A stretch of DNA of 64,000 bases from Steinernema hermaphroditum (taxonomy: Eukaryota; Nematoda; Chromadorea; Rhabditida; Steinernematidae), in the NCBI GenBank assembly GCA_030435675.1, contig CM059621.1, positions 11,160,001 to 11,224,000 of the forward strand. Direction: 5' to 3'. The notes beneath the pieces are model-generated. The model had not been told where the DNA came from. It worked only from the letters and a program-made list of their open reading frames with translations, and made no database searches. Below are positions 1-10,622 of this stretch, one piece after another (the stretch's first letter is position 1; each line of letters begins with the position of its first letter). The translations under genes were made by a program, and so were the position numbers.

Positions 1-2373
1 CGCGTCACGAACGACTCAAACAGCGCAGCAGACCAGCAGAATACCATAACCACTCTTCGACAACAGGTCGCTGCGTTGGAAGAGAAAATGGGCGAACTGC
101 GTTTGGCGAACGAAGAGCTGACGAGCGAACTCCAAGCGACAAAGCAGAACTGGGACCGCGATAAGGAGAACATGCAGCATAAGCTGAGGCAGGACGAGAA
201 GATCCGCAGCGTAGAGTTTGAAGCGCTGCAGGAAAAATTCGCCAGCAGGATGAACATCATGGAGAACACGAACAAGTCCCTGCACAGTCAGGTATTTCGA
301 AAGGTCGTATGCAGTGAACGGTGTTGTTTGCAGCTTGTGCAAACGCGAAGAGAACGTGACCATCATAAGGAGGCGGTGAACGGTTATGAGAAGAGGATGG
401 AAGAAGAACGGAAGCGAATGGAGCTCGAGGAGAAGCACTACGCCAATCTCATCACGAAGTCCTCCACCATGGTGAGCAGTCAGGTGGAATGGGATTGATC
501 TTAGCGTTTCCTTGCAGGAGAAAAGGCTGAAGGATTTCGAAGGCGAGATCGATCGCCTGAAGAAAGAACTGAAGCTGACGAAGGAAGCGCATTGTGCCGA
601 CAAAAAGTTGTGGATGATCGAGAAGACCCACATCAACAGCAAGTCCGAGAACTCTACCGTAAGAATGATCTTGCAGCTCGAAAATCTGATTTCCTTTTTA
701 GATCTCCGCGTTCGAAGACGATAAGGACGCTAGAATCACGGAGAACGCGCTGAAAGCGGCGGAGTCCGTGCAGAAGCAATACGCAGAGTACCAGCGCTTC
801 TACGACCGCGAAGTGGACCGCCTGAAGGCGAAGATCAAGGAGCTGACGAACGATGCGTTCACGAGGGACTTCGAACACGAGCGGACGGTGAAGCAACTGC
901 GTGAGCAGATTAAGGTGCTCGAGATCGACCAGCGGAACCTGATCCAAGCGAAGGACATGCAGTCGACCGCCCGGGAGGCCTCGCAAGCAGAACAAGAACG
1001 TCTTCAACAAGCAGTGCAGCTCGCCGAGGTACAGAAGCTTACCCGGAGGTACAAAGTCTCCGCCGCCATCGAGCAGTTGAAAGCACTGGTTGACGGTATG
1101 GAAGGCGACATTGACGGAACCATCAGAGGCGTCATGGACCAGCTCGGCTCCGTTCGCGATGATGACTCGCAGACGCTGTACAGCCCCACGTAAGTGACGG
1201 ATAGAGAATTCAGGATTCTGTGTCTTTTTAGAGACACATCTGGAATCTACGACCTTGAGCAGCCATCAGATACCGTATCACAATCATCGATGTCTATCAA
1301 GTCGTCTCCGTTTCCCGTGAACTCGACCTCCTCCCGCTGGACGAACCATTCGAACACGATCACTCCAAACCGATCCTTCAGCATCGAGAGCAACGCCACC
1401 TGGGAGCCGCGCTCCCACTCGCCTGTCAAGAAACTGACCGCCTACCCGGACCCGCCGCCTAACTTCATCCTCAACAAGGACAAGACGGTCGAGTACGATA
1501 AGGACGGGCGCCTCCACTATGTGCCCAAGAGCATTGCTCGCTCTGCTTCCTACGACCGCTACGGTCTCGAGAACGGCGGTGGGCTCGCGCCACCACCACC
1601 CAAGGCGATCCTCACCGACGACGAGGAAGGACCCGTGACCATGGTGCATTCGAGGACGAGCAGCACAGGTACCAACATCCTGTACAAGATCCGGCGCGAG
1701 GAGCTCGCCAAAGGTGGTCAACCCTCGGTGAGACAGATGGCGAAGGCCTTCGACATGATGGAGACGAAACCCTCGAAGAGGGGCCTCTTCAGCATCCGCA
1801 AGTCGCGATCCGTCGAGACGACCGAAACTGCGCGACACGTGCGCGAATCCTCCAAGAATGTGAGTATTTTGGAAATCAGAAGTCATTTAATTCATGCAAT
1901 TCTTTTAGGTTCTCGTTCCGGGAGCCCCATCCAGCGTTCTACACCGTAACACAACGAGTATGTCGCAGATCGAGGAGCGCGTCCTCCCGACCTCATCCTC
2001 CTCCGCCGCCTACACGACCCTTCCCCGCGGTGGACGGAACCCCTTCAAGAACATGGGCACGAAGATCGTGGAGCGCGTCCGACGAAGCCTCAGCCGCACG
2101 AGCGTGAATCGAAGAAGCGACGACGAGTCGCTCCACGAAACCAATTCCGTCCTCCCAACGAACCCGGCGAATCCTGCTCCTCCGGTAGGTCCCCGAAGAG
2201 GAGCCGCTCCAAGAACTGTCCTTCAGAGAGAGGCAGTACCTGCCACGCCCGTTAGAACGAAAACGAAGACGAAAAAAACGACTGTGCGGAAGCAGCCTCC
2301 GCCACCCACATCGCCGCCTCCGAGCGCGCCCCCCGACAGGAAACTGAAGTCCACGGTCATCTCCCGTGCCTAG
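1..2373 (+). CDS. Coiled-coil protein with basic, proline-rich C-terminal tail (5' truncated by window)
   Basis: The reading frame is open from base 1, so the 5' part lies outside the window. The first roughly 1.2 kb encode an almost unbroken Glu/Lys/Arg/Gln heptad-type coiled coil, interrupted by small introns (for example about 292-333 and 472-518). The C-terminal half is low-complexity: a Ser/Pro region, a PPPPK stretch, a basic segment KNMGTKIVERVRRSLSR, and an end rich in KTKTKK and PPPP motifs before the stop at 2371-2373. The overall architecture (long coiled coil, then a basic Ser/Pro tail) resembles cytoskeleton-crosslinking proteins of the MTCL/SOGA kind. That is an impression, not a domain hit, and the function is unassigned. 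The gene seems intact within the window. Confidence 0.75.
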
Positions 2374-2584
2374 ATCACTCGCATCCCTAGTCCCCCCTAC
2401 GGTCTCCAAAAGTGTCTCAGAGAATGCCAGAAGTATTACTGTTTTCTAAAGTGTTGACTCTCCCTTCAAAGCCTACAGGAATTGCTCACCACACGGACTT
2501 CTATTGTTATTTTTGATACATAAGGTGTTACGGTATGTGTACTAAATTAAGTTATCTGTTATTCCATAAAAAATCACACTTCTT

Positions 2585-3627
2585 CTAGTTCTCAATGTTC
2601 TGGAAGACCTTGCCTTCTTCTTTGCGGAATGTTTCGTAGTACCCGAGGTGGTCGGAGCCGTCATAGTCACGGTACGTTGTCCAGAAAGATGACGCCTTCG
2701 ACATCGCGATGACTCGGGGCCGGCAGCGAGAGACCTGCTTGACGGGGGCGATCCCCAGCTTCTCGACGACCAGCTGACTGAGGCGGAGCTCGACAGCCCT
2801 ACCGAGCCCGCGGCCGCGGAACTCGGGGAAGGTGAACTGGTGCGTGAGATGACCGTAGCCGCTGTTATACTCGAAGGAGACGATGCGCCCCGACTCCTCG
2901 TGTTGTACTCCCACTGTGGGCATGTTCTTCATTCGGGACCTGAGAGACGGTCAATTGTTCTAAGGCGTGGGACATACCGCGCCTGCTCGACGTCTCCCCT
3001 TCCAGTGGCGTAAAGCATCTGCGCAGTCGTCATCTCGACGTCTCTGTCGGCGTCGAGTTCCACGAAGCTGAATCCGTCGGGGAGGGTGATCTCCTCGGTC
3101 ATCAGCCTCTTCCTCTGAGGATCAGTCATGTAGAACATCGTGTAGGGGTCGTGGCACGTAACGAAGGGGTGACTTCCCAGGATATCGAACTCCTTTCTCA
3201 CCTGGAAAAGCAGAGTCACACTTCAATGGATTTCCGAGTACCTACGTTCTGGAGGATGAAGTCACTCGCAATGAACTGAGTCGCATCGAGATCCAGGATA
3301 CGGTCCTTCACGAGCTCAAACAGCTCGTGCACGCCTCTGGCGATCACATCCTTGTCCTCTGTGCTCGCCTGCATCACAAAGAGAGTCCTGAATGGCATTC
3401 TCCACAGGGCTTTTTCCCCACGCGGCTTACACAGTATAGCGTTGCTTCTTGAGGGCCAGCCACAGGACCGGTTTCTCCTTCGGATACCCAAACAACTCCA
3501 TGGTGCACTCATCTATAGTTCCGGCAACATAGAGTTTCACGCAGTTGTAGACGGTAACTAGGTGGGGGAAGACATCCAGCTGGGCAAAGGCGCCTTCGAA
3601 GTCCTTCGGCGGCACCTGGAAGGCCAT
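2585..3627 (-). CDS. Glycine N-acyltransferase-like protein (GNAT fold)
   Basis: A four-exon minus-strand gene starting with MAFQVPPKDFEGAF at 3627 and ending at 2585. The N-terminal half matches the GLYAT-like N-terminal domain layout (a Phe/Leu-rich start, then KPVLWLALKK). The last exon carries the acyl-CoA binding loop of the GNAT superfamily, FRGRGLGRAVELRL (R-x-x-G-x-G/A), after a beta strand with HLTHQFTFPE. The family transfers acyl groups from acyl-CoA to small amines such as glycine, and nematodes have many poorly characterised members. Introns are short and phase-consistent. It is transcribed convergently with the coiled-coil gene, with about 210 bp between the two stops. The substrate cannot be inferred. 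Confidence 0.85.
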
Positions 3628-4581
3628 CTTGACGACAAATGGCGGTCGGCCCGAAAGAGATCTTTAAATTGTATAGCAGTCATCGTTGTGCAATCAATCG
3701 AAAGAGAAAGCGCGAGACGGAGGAGAAGTATCGATCGGAGATGATGGCGACGTCATTTTGTGGCTTTCCACACAAATCACAAAGAGCCGACGGGTCGGAG
3801 GGCGATAGCTTTCTCAAATGTGAGCAAAATTGGCAGTGATCCGGTGAGGCATTTCGAAAAGCACACGAGCTTTAAAGGACCATTATAGCCAAATTTTCCA
3901 GAATTTAGTGAAAAGCACGCCACAAGTGCCATTTCGATTGACCGGAGCTCAAGTGAATCGTAGATTGCGGATTTCGATCAGTTTCGGTGTACCCTATTCT
4001 GCTGGGAATGGTTGGGGAAGGGTACACTAGAGAAGAGCCACTCTTTCAGGAACTTTATTTGAAGTCGTACGAAAGGGAAGAGTCGAGAGGAAGGCGGGGC
4101 GGTGGGAACATCTCGGACGATGAATCGCCTGGGAACGGAAGGCGAGAAGCTTTCAGAGCGATCACGGTTGGAGATAAAGAGGAGAAGCGATCGGGGAATA
4201 CAGAGGGGTGATGCGAAGGGTCCAGAAGTCGTCCAAGCGTATTAGTTCAGTGACCAGGTCTTTAAACAATTGACACTGCAGAGATCTGTAGTTCATCTTT
4301 TGCCGATGTGAGTCCTGAATTGTTCGTTAATGTCATTACTAGGGCTAATAAATGATGGATGACCTCCACGACCCGTGTTAGTTCCGAAAGAACGATTCAC
4401 ACGTGTGAACCACTGATTCCCAAACGAGTCTTCCGAACAATTACGCAACAATACTGTCACTAGACGTTTCAATGTCGACTGCGGTTCCGCGGAGGGCGGA
4501 AGACGAGTTTCGATTCCCCAAGGCAGTTCCGCGCACCCCTACTTAAGCGACTTTGGTTTGTCGCTAATCCAGAGAGAAAAC
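3628..4581. other. Intergenic region between divergent genes
   Basis: About 950 bp between the divergently transcribed GNAT-like gene and the secreted-protein gene, so it should hold both promoters. The open frames here are short, codon-poor and lack splice-linked extensions. I see no RNA gene, transposon or clear repeat. Confidence 0.5.
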
Positions 4582-5351
4582 ATGCGGGTCGTCCTGTTTT
4601 GTCTTTTTTCGGCGTTTCGCCTTGGTTCGCCACAAGGTTCGCCTCCCGGCATCTTACCTCCAGGCTATGTAAGTTGCTGCTTTCCTACTAGGTCAACACT
4701 CAAATCAGCTCAAAGATGGACTTCCACCGGGCGTTCGGCCTCCGCCCAAGGAGTATCACTCCGGAGAAGTGCTCACGACAGTTCAACCTACCGCTGTTGA
4801 ACCCGAGCTTCCTGTGATTCGAGTGCACCCTTTGCCTCCAGCACAGTTTACGGTATCGAGAGAAGTGAGCCTTCCGGCTGCGCAGCCTGCACCATCAGCA
4901 GAAGAGGTGATCTGCTCCATGGAGCCATCATAGTTGTGTGTCTTCCTTTCAGGCGCATAGCAGCGAACAGATCGCGGTGTCCCCCTCAAGTCACCTGAGA
5001 GAATCTGTAGAGAGCGGAGGACCCGTGCCTCCTGGCCGAAGACCCAAAAAGCGCCGATGTCCTCTTCTGAACCCGCAAGAGCACAGTATCCCTCATCCGG
5101 ATACGGACATCTCTTGCGAGGGACAAGGGTTTCCTCTGAGAGGAAACGGCGTCGCCTGTAGCTGCGACTTTCCCATCGCCAAGAAGGACGCCCGCGGCTG
5201 CGCTGTTCAATTCTACACCTTCTGCACGCGAGAAGAAGAAGATGAATCTGAGCAGACGGCCGCACAAGAAGCCGCAGAGTCCCTGGCGCCTGACACTTCG
5301 AGAGCATCGACTGGTTCCAGAACTCGTGGCAGTTTTCGTCGAATTCTATAA
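4582..5351 (+). CDS. Novel secreted proline-rich protein with a small cysteine module
   Basis: Three exons (4582-4668, 4709-4906, 4953-5351) with perfect phase and 40-46 bp introns give a 227-residue protein. It opens with a short hydrophobic N-terminus (MRVVLFCLFSAFRLG) typical of a signal peptide. A Pro/Gly-rich segment (SPPGILPPGY, LPPGVRPPPKEY) and a Pro/Glu/Val stretch follow. A dibasic site RRPKKRR around residue 125 could be cleaved by a proprotein convertase. The cysteine-containing part includes ACSCDFPIAKKDARGC and FYTFC, and the tail is acidic then Arg/Ser-rich. No known family is recognised. It could be a cuticle, pharyngeal or peptide-precursor protein, but that is speculation. 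Confidence 0.65.
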
Positions 5352-5659
5352 GTTAAACAAGCTCGCACGTTTTACAAAGAGACATAAATTCAGGGATTGT
5401 ATTTGGGCAGTCTACTGTAATCACATCTGCCGAAAGGCATGGCACACGGTCACTTTGCGCGAAAAAAAAATCGGTCAGTTTGCGCGAATATTGGAATACT
5501 AGTAAATGCCTTCTTCCTGCTCTTTGAATTTCGGGCGACGTCCCGACGCGACAGATGTCTTGTCTATAGTCTGTCTGTCTGTGTCTGGGACTGTGGTCTT
5601 TATAAGGGCCAATTGGCCGTTCTTCGCGTAGAATTTCGTCTCGCCGTCTTCCTCGAATC
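5352..5659. other. Intergenic, short
   Basis: About 300 bp between the secreted-protein gene and the SMAD gene on the same strand. It contains a tactgtaa heptamer-type motif near 5411 and an A-run near 5462. Nothing else stands out. Confidence 0.5.
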
Positions 5660-6683
5660 ATGGACTTGGCAGCTATCTTGGAGCATCACCTGGAGCCAGA
5701 GGCGGCGGAGCAGTGCGTCGAAGAAGAGAAAAGCCCGCAGACTCGTTCGTCTCCCACACGCGAGCAGTGGACAGTGCTCGCAGAGAAACTCTACGGATAC
5801 TGCGTCGTATGAGCAACTGTCGCTGGACCCTTTTGACCAGAAATCTCTGCTTCAGGTTCCCGTGACCGGCTTCGAGAAGAAGGCCATCTACGCCCTGGTC
5901 AAGAGACTCCGGACACGTCCGTGGATGATTGACGAACTCTGCGCCGCACTGGAATCTAAAGGAGAAGTCGAAACCGCATGTGTGGCATTTCCGCGAACTC
6001 GCGACGGGAGAATGCAGGTGAGACTGGGTAAAGGTTCTCTTGGCATGACGCATTTTCAGATCGGAAAGGGAAAGTACATACCGTCTTTCATCTACAGCCG
6101 CATATTCCGCTTCAATGACCTCGCTCGATCTGAACTGCTGCCTAACAACGAATGTCTTCACAGTGACGGAAAGCTGGGCATGGTAAGCGATTTGTCATGG
6201 TCAGCGATAATTGCTTTCATTTTGCAGTTCTGCGTGAATCCGTTCCACTACCACAAGTCCCAAACGACTGTGCCACGCAGAAGAGTGTTCTTGCCGCTGC
6301 CCAAGCCGAAAGAAGAACCGCACAGTGAAACCTTCGAAAGTGATGGAACGTCGTCGGATAGGACAGAAAGCATCGCGCAGGATGAGGAAAAGCATAGCAC
6401 TGAAGGTAGGGAAATAGAGAGGAACTTTGAAATTAATGTTGCACCTACAGAAACGTGTTTGGACAGTCGTTTCGATTTGGAATCGCTCGAGCCACGAGAA
6501 TATCAAGAACCTCACTGCCGAAAGTTCTCCACCGATGCGTCATGCTACTACGACCCGGCCAAACTTGTTGGAACTCCTTTTCTCAATCCATATTTCGATG
6601 TAACTTCTGGAGTGGAGGCCCCTTGTCCGTCACCGCTGAGCGAGCTCGACCCACCTAAAATGTCTTCTTGGTCCGAGGTGTAG
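5660..6683 (+). CDS. SMAD protein with MH1 domain only (no MH2)
   Basis: Exons 5660-5806, 5856-6017, 6060-6182 and 6228-6683, with an optional in-frame 45-bp intron at 6406-6450. All phases agree. Residues about 30-165 form an MH1 domain, the SMAD DNA-binding module. The beta-hairpin reads GRMQIGKGK and keeps the Arg, Gln and Lys equivalent to Smad3 R74, Q76 and K81. The zinc ligands are all present: Cys in ETACVAF, Cys in NNECL, and Cys plus His in FCVNPFHYH. After the MH1 comes a Ser/Thr/Glu/Pro linker and then a stop at 6681-6683, exactly where an MH2 domain would be expected. The next 430 bp show no MH2 exon. SMADs transduce TGF-beta signals. Without MH2 this protein could bind DNA but not receptors or partner SMADs in the usual way. 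Confidence 0.85.
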
Positions 6684-7115
6684 TATTTATTATATCTCTT
6701 TCAAATCGTTGTTGTCGTTGTTATTAACATGAAGTAAATAATTAGACCAAATTCATTGTTTATGTGCTGGTAGTGTTTGGTATTGCATCCGTGACTGTCT
6801 GGTGGAATGGGTGAGAGCCTTGTGGGCCAGCGATGCGGTTTAACAACTGGTTGTGGTAACAGCGATGAGTCACCGTTTCTCTTTTCCGCATCAGTTGTTC
6901 GTTCCCGTTAGATCAGAGTACACTATTCCGCAAAATGCTTATTTTGAAAAACACGCTAAATTGCAAGCTGTGCTCTATTTGTGTACACTCAGAAGGTTCC
7001 TTGCATGGAAACGGTTTCCCTTTCACCTCCCCTTCGCAGCCGCTAATGGGAAAAACAAGAAGATTGTTGACGATGCTTATGGAGTCGACAGCGAGTTCTT
7101 TGTTTTGCCACGACC
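6684..7115. other. Intergenic between SMAD and P450 genes
   Basis: About 430 bp. It holds the presumed 3' UTR of the SMAD gene (AT-rich, with taaataat near 6735) and the P450 promoter. No MH2-like coding sequence is visible in any frame. Confidence 0.5.
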
Positions 7116-9144
7116 ATGCTCGGTCTCGTCGTCTTTGTCGTCTTCGCCTTATTGATCGCCTACCTCTACCATCGACGACGTGCCTATCCCCCGGGGCCCT
7201 TTCCTCTGCCCCTCTTCGGGAATCTTCACGTTTTCGTATTCTTCTATCTTCTCTGGGGGCACAACGTAGGCGATGTGATGCTCCGGTGGAAAAGGCGCTT
7301 CGGCGCTGTCTTCACTGTCTGGTTCGGGCCTATCCCATTCGTTGTCGTCGCCGACTACGACGTCGCCGTGCAGACCTACGTCAGAGACGCGGAGACGCAC
7401 AGCGACCGCTTCAACGTGTCCCTCTTCGAACTCATGAGAGGTGGGATAGCTTTCACCACGTCCAACTCAGGGTTCAGAGAGTCACGGCATCATAATGAGC
7501 AACGGAATGCGCTGGCTCGAACAGCGGCGCTTCGCCCTGCGCGTTCTCCGGGACTTCGGAGTCGGCAAGAATCTGATGCAGCAGATGATCCTCAGGGAGT
7601 ACCACCAAGCGATGGATCCTCTGGACGAGGAGCTCCTCGCCGCTGGAGGGCGCAAGAAAATCGAGCCGAGGGCGCAGTTCCTCGACGTACTGGCCGGATC
7701 AGTCATAAACTCCCTGATGGTTGGCTACAGTTTCGACGAGTCGAACATCGAAGAGTTCCGCGAGATGCGCGCCGCCATCGAGAGAGGCCTCAGAGAATTT
7801 AATCTCCTCGACTTCGTCCTCCTCAACAGCTATACGAAGAATCTGCCCCTCCTCAAGGACCGATTCCGAAAGGTCATGGAGATCCAGGACAAGCCGCTCT
7901 GCTTCGTGATGAGACAAATATCGAACAGGTACCTCTGAAGGCTTCAACTCAAGAAGTCGCCTTGTTCAGGAGGGCGGAGATCGAGTCGGGGAAACACGAG
8001 CTTGACGAGTCGGCCCCGAGGGACTTCCTCGATGCCTATCTTCTGGAAATGCGAAGAAGGGAGGCGGCGGACGGAACCGTCGGAGATTTCACGTAGGCTA
8101 CGGTCCGCTCCCGCCCCTATCCGACTTACAGGGAGAAGCAGCTGGCCTTTGCCATTCTGGACATCTGGCAGGCGGGTATGGACACGACCATTGCGACGGT
8201 CTCTTGGGTAGGAAAACACTTTTTACATGTTATCTGGTGAAGTGATGATAGACAGTCTGTAAATGCAGTGCTGTCTACAGACCCTAGTTTGCAGACAACC
8301 CTAGCAGACAGTCTAGACCAATGTTGCATATTGAGTGTCAAAAAGGCCCATTGCCGTAGCCCAATGGGGGTGACCGATAGAACAACTCTGCTCACTTTGG
8401 CTGAAGCACCGCAATCTCATAGCATAAAGAGCTACACAGACAATAGTTCCGAAGAGAATATGTCAATTCGTACCATAGGCGTTCGCCTTCCTCGCCACCC
8501 ATCCGGATGTCCAGGAGAAGATGCGCGAGGAACTCTGGCGCGTCGTCGGGAAGAACCGAGACGTCGAGCTCAGTGACAAGGTCCTGCTGCCGTACTCCTC
8601 TGCAGTGGTTACGGTAGGCCAGTGTGGCAAAACTCGAAACGGCATGGTTCTCAGGAGACCTACCGTCTGTCGGCACTTCTCAACGTCAACATTTGGAGAC
8701 AGACAACTAAGGAGTGCTCCATCGGAGGGCATCGCGTCCTGAAGGGAACCGCCAACGCCGCCATGATGTGTGTGATCTTCAGAGACGAGTCTGTCTTCGA
8801 GAAGCCGAAAGAGGTGAGCACCCCCTCCCCCCTCAGATTCACGCAACCTTATACGCAGTTCAACCCGGAGCGCTTCATCGACGACAAGCAGCTCGAGCAG
8901 AAGGTGATTCCCTTCGGACTCGGAAAGCGCCAATGTCTGGGCGAAGGACTCGCGAGAGCTGAAGTTTTCTTGGTAGGATCAGAGAGGAACCCGTCTGGTG
9001 ACTTTCCGATTGCAGACCATCCTGAACGTCATCAAGAGCTACCGTCTGATCGACGAAGACGGAACCGTGGAATGGAGGAAAGGAACAGAGTTTGGGTTTG
9101 CGAGAGTCCCCTTTCAGTACGAAATCGCCATCGAGAAGGCCTGA
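7116..9144 (+). CDS. Cytochrome P450 (nematode CYP2-clan type, CYP33-like)
   Basis: Starts with a membrane anchor (MLGLVVFVVFALLIAYLY) followed by the proline hinge YPPGPFPLPLFGN. Later parts show the I-helix region IWQAGMDTTIATVSW, the K-helix ExxR (ETYR), the PERF-type NPERFID and the heme-thiolate signature FGLGKRQCLG. About eight exons join in frame, and the stop is at 9142-9144. The protein is a microsomal monooxygenase of the xenobiotic or lipid-oxidising type, anchored in the ER. All introns are small except the one at about 8209-8478 (about 270 bp), which carries short palindromic repeats described in the findings. The closest C. elegans group is probably CYP33, by motif style only. 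No lesion is seen. Confidence 0.92.
8209..8478 (+). repeat. Unusually long P450 intron with short inverted repeats
   Basis: This intron is roughly six times longer than its neighbours. It contains gatagacagtctgtaaatg near 8248, cagacagtctagacc near 8305, and a small stem cattgccgtagcccaatg near 8350. Similar gacNgtctag elements recur at 10680-10780. This may be the remnant of a small miniature inverted-repeat element. Confidence 0.4.
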
Positions 9145-9298
9145 GCTGAAACGTACTGTGCCAGCCTGAGCACCTCCCAGAAAGCCACAATCTCGTCCCA
9201 CACCACTTAAACAGGCTACAGTGTCCCCCCACTTCACGCACATCCTTAACGTCCCGATACAATATTGATACAATACATCAGTCAACCACTCTACGAGT

Positions 9299-10595
9299 TC
9301 AAAAGCCGAGTTCGTTCTTCGCGAAGTCGGCCGCCTTGTAGATCGCTCCCTCGTCGGCGTTGCCCTCATCTTCCACCTTTCTGTCGACATCCTTCGAGTC
9401 CTTGGTGGGTATCTTCTTATCACCGATCTCCAGAGTGTTATCTCTGAAATCGGAACACTCAATAACGGGTCACCAATGGGAAACCCACTGGGAACAGTCT
9501 TCGACCGTCTTCACCTTCGATCTCAAGTTCGACTTGCAGCTCGCCGGCTTGTTTATCAGGTCCCAGTCGTAGGGATCCAGGAACTTGTAGTTATATGTGG
9601 CCATGATATTGTTGAGGATGCGGTAGATCTTCAAATAGTCGGGACGGTTGTAGTAGCCCAGTTCGCGGACGTGCTTTACGATTTCAAGCATCTAAAGGGA
9701 ATCTGCTCCTTGCTAACCTCACTTGGGGAAAGGAGCACCTACTTGGACGGGACACTTTGCGAGTACCTTCGCGTCAGAGGTCGACTGCTTCAGCTTCCCG
9801 ACTTCTCTCTTCTCGCGGAGATGACTCCACGGGAGAGGAGATCGCATCTCCGCCAGCACGTACAGCATCGACCAGAGGTCGTCAGGCCTGCCCTGCTCCG
9901 CCCGAGTGTGACTGTTCGCACTGCAGTACTTCACCGTTCCTCTAAAAACGAGGCTTTGAGTCAGTCGCTTGTCGGCACGATACCTGAAGAGCGTGTTGGT
10001 CCTCTCCTTGCGCATCTGCACCTTCCCGTCGATGACGATAATGTACTCCCGGGAGAGGCCAAAGTCCAGCAGATGTACGATCTTGGCTTCCTTTCCGCTG
10101 GAGCCCAGTGCCAGATTCGCCGGCTTAATGTCCCGGTGCACGTAGCCGACCTCGTGTAGCTGCTTAAGACCGTAGAGGATGTGGATACCGATGCGGACTT
10201 GTGTGGAGTAGGTGAACTCCTTGTTGCATTGGCGGAAGATGTCGTCCAGGGACTTTCCGAACAGAGTCATCACCTAAATGGAACCCATATGGAACCAGCA
10301 CTCCATCGCGACGTACCATGTAGCAGTAGCGCTCTTTCTTTCCGGCATGAAGGAGCTGCGCCACGTGCTTTCGCCCGCTGAGTCTTCGGAGAATCTGCGC
10401 TTCGAGCTTGAGTACGCTGCCACCGGAGACGAAGTTTGACTCCGCTTTAAGGGCCGCTTTAGCTCGCGTCTTAATATCTTCGACCTTGTACACGGCGCCA
10501 CAACCTCCTTCTCCCAGCTTCGAACAGATCTTCCATCGTTTGCCAATGAGCTTCCCAAGGTTCAGTTGGACTGGACCGTCATCTTGCTGCGCCAT
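9299..10595 (-). CDS. Tau-tubulin-kinase/CK1-like protein kinase
   Basis: A minus-strand gene starting at MAQQDDGPVQLNLGKL (10595; an in-frame ATG at 10622 would add nine residues) and ending at 9299. The kinase domain is complete: glycine loop LGEGGCGAVYKVE, ATP lysine in AALKAE, catalytic loop YVHRDIKPANLAL, LLDFGLSRE, then RGTVKYCSANSH and EQGRPDDLWSMLY, the CK1/TTBK version of the activation and F-helix region. The C-terminal tail is short, acidic/basic and ends in ADFAKNELGF. This group is massively expanded in nematodes, often with male-germline expression in C. elegans (family knowledge). A second member lies at 53.9 kb. Substrates are unknown. Confidence 0.9.
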
Positions 10596-10622
10596 CGAAA
10601 CGCGTTTCTGCGATCGACGCAC

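Noticed and set aside
3987..4211. Small plus-strand open frame in the intergenic region
   Set aside because: Arg/Gly/Glu-rich, no splice partners, no motif. Probably chance.
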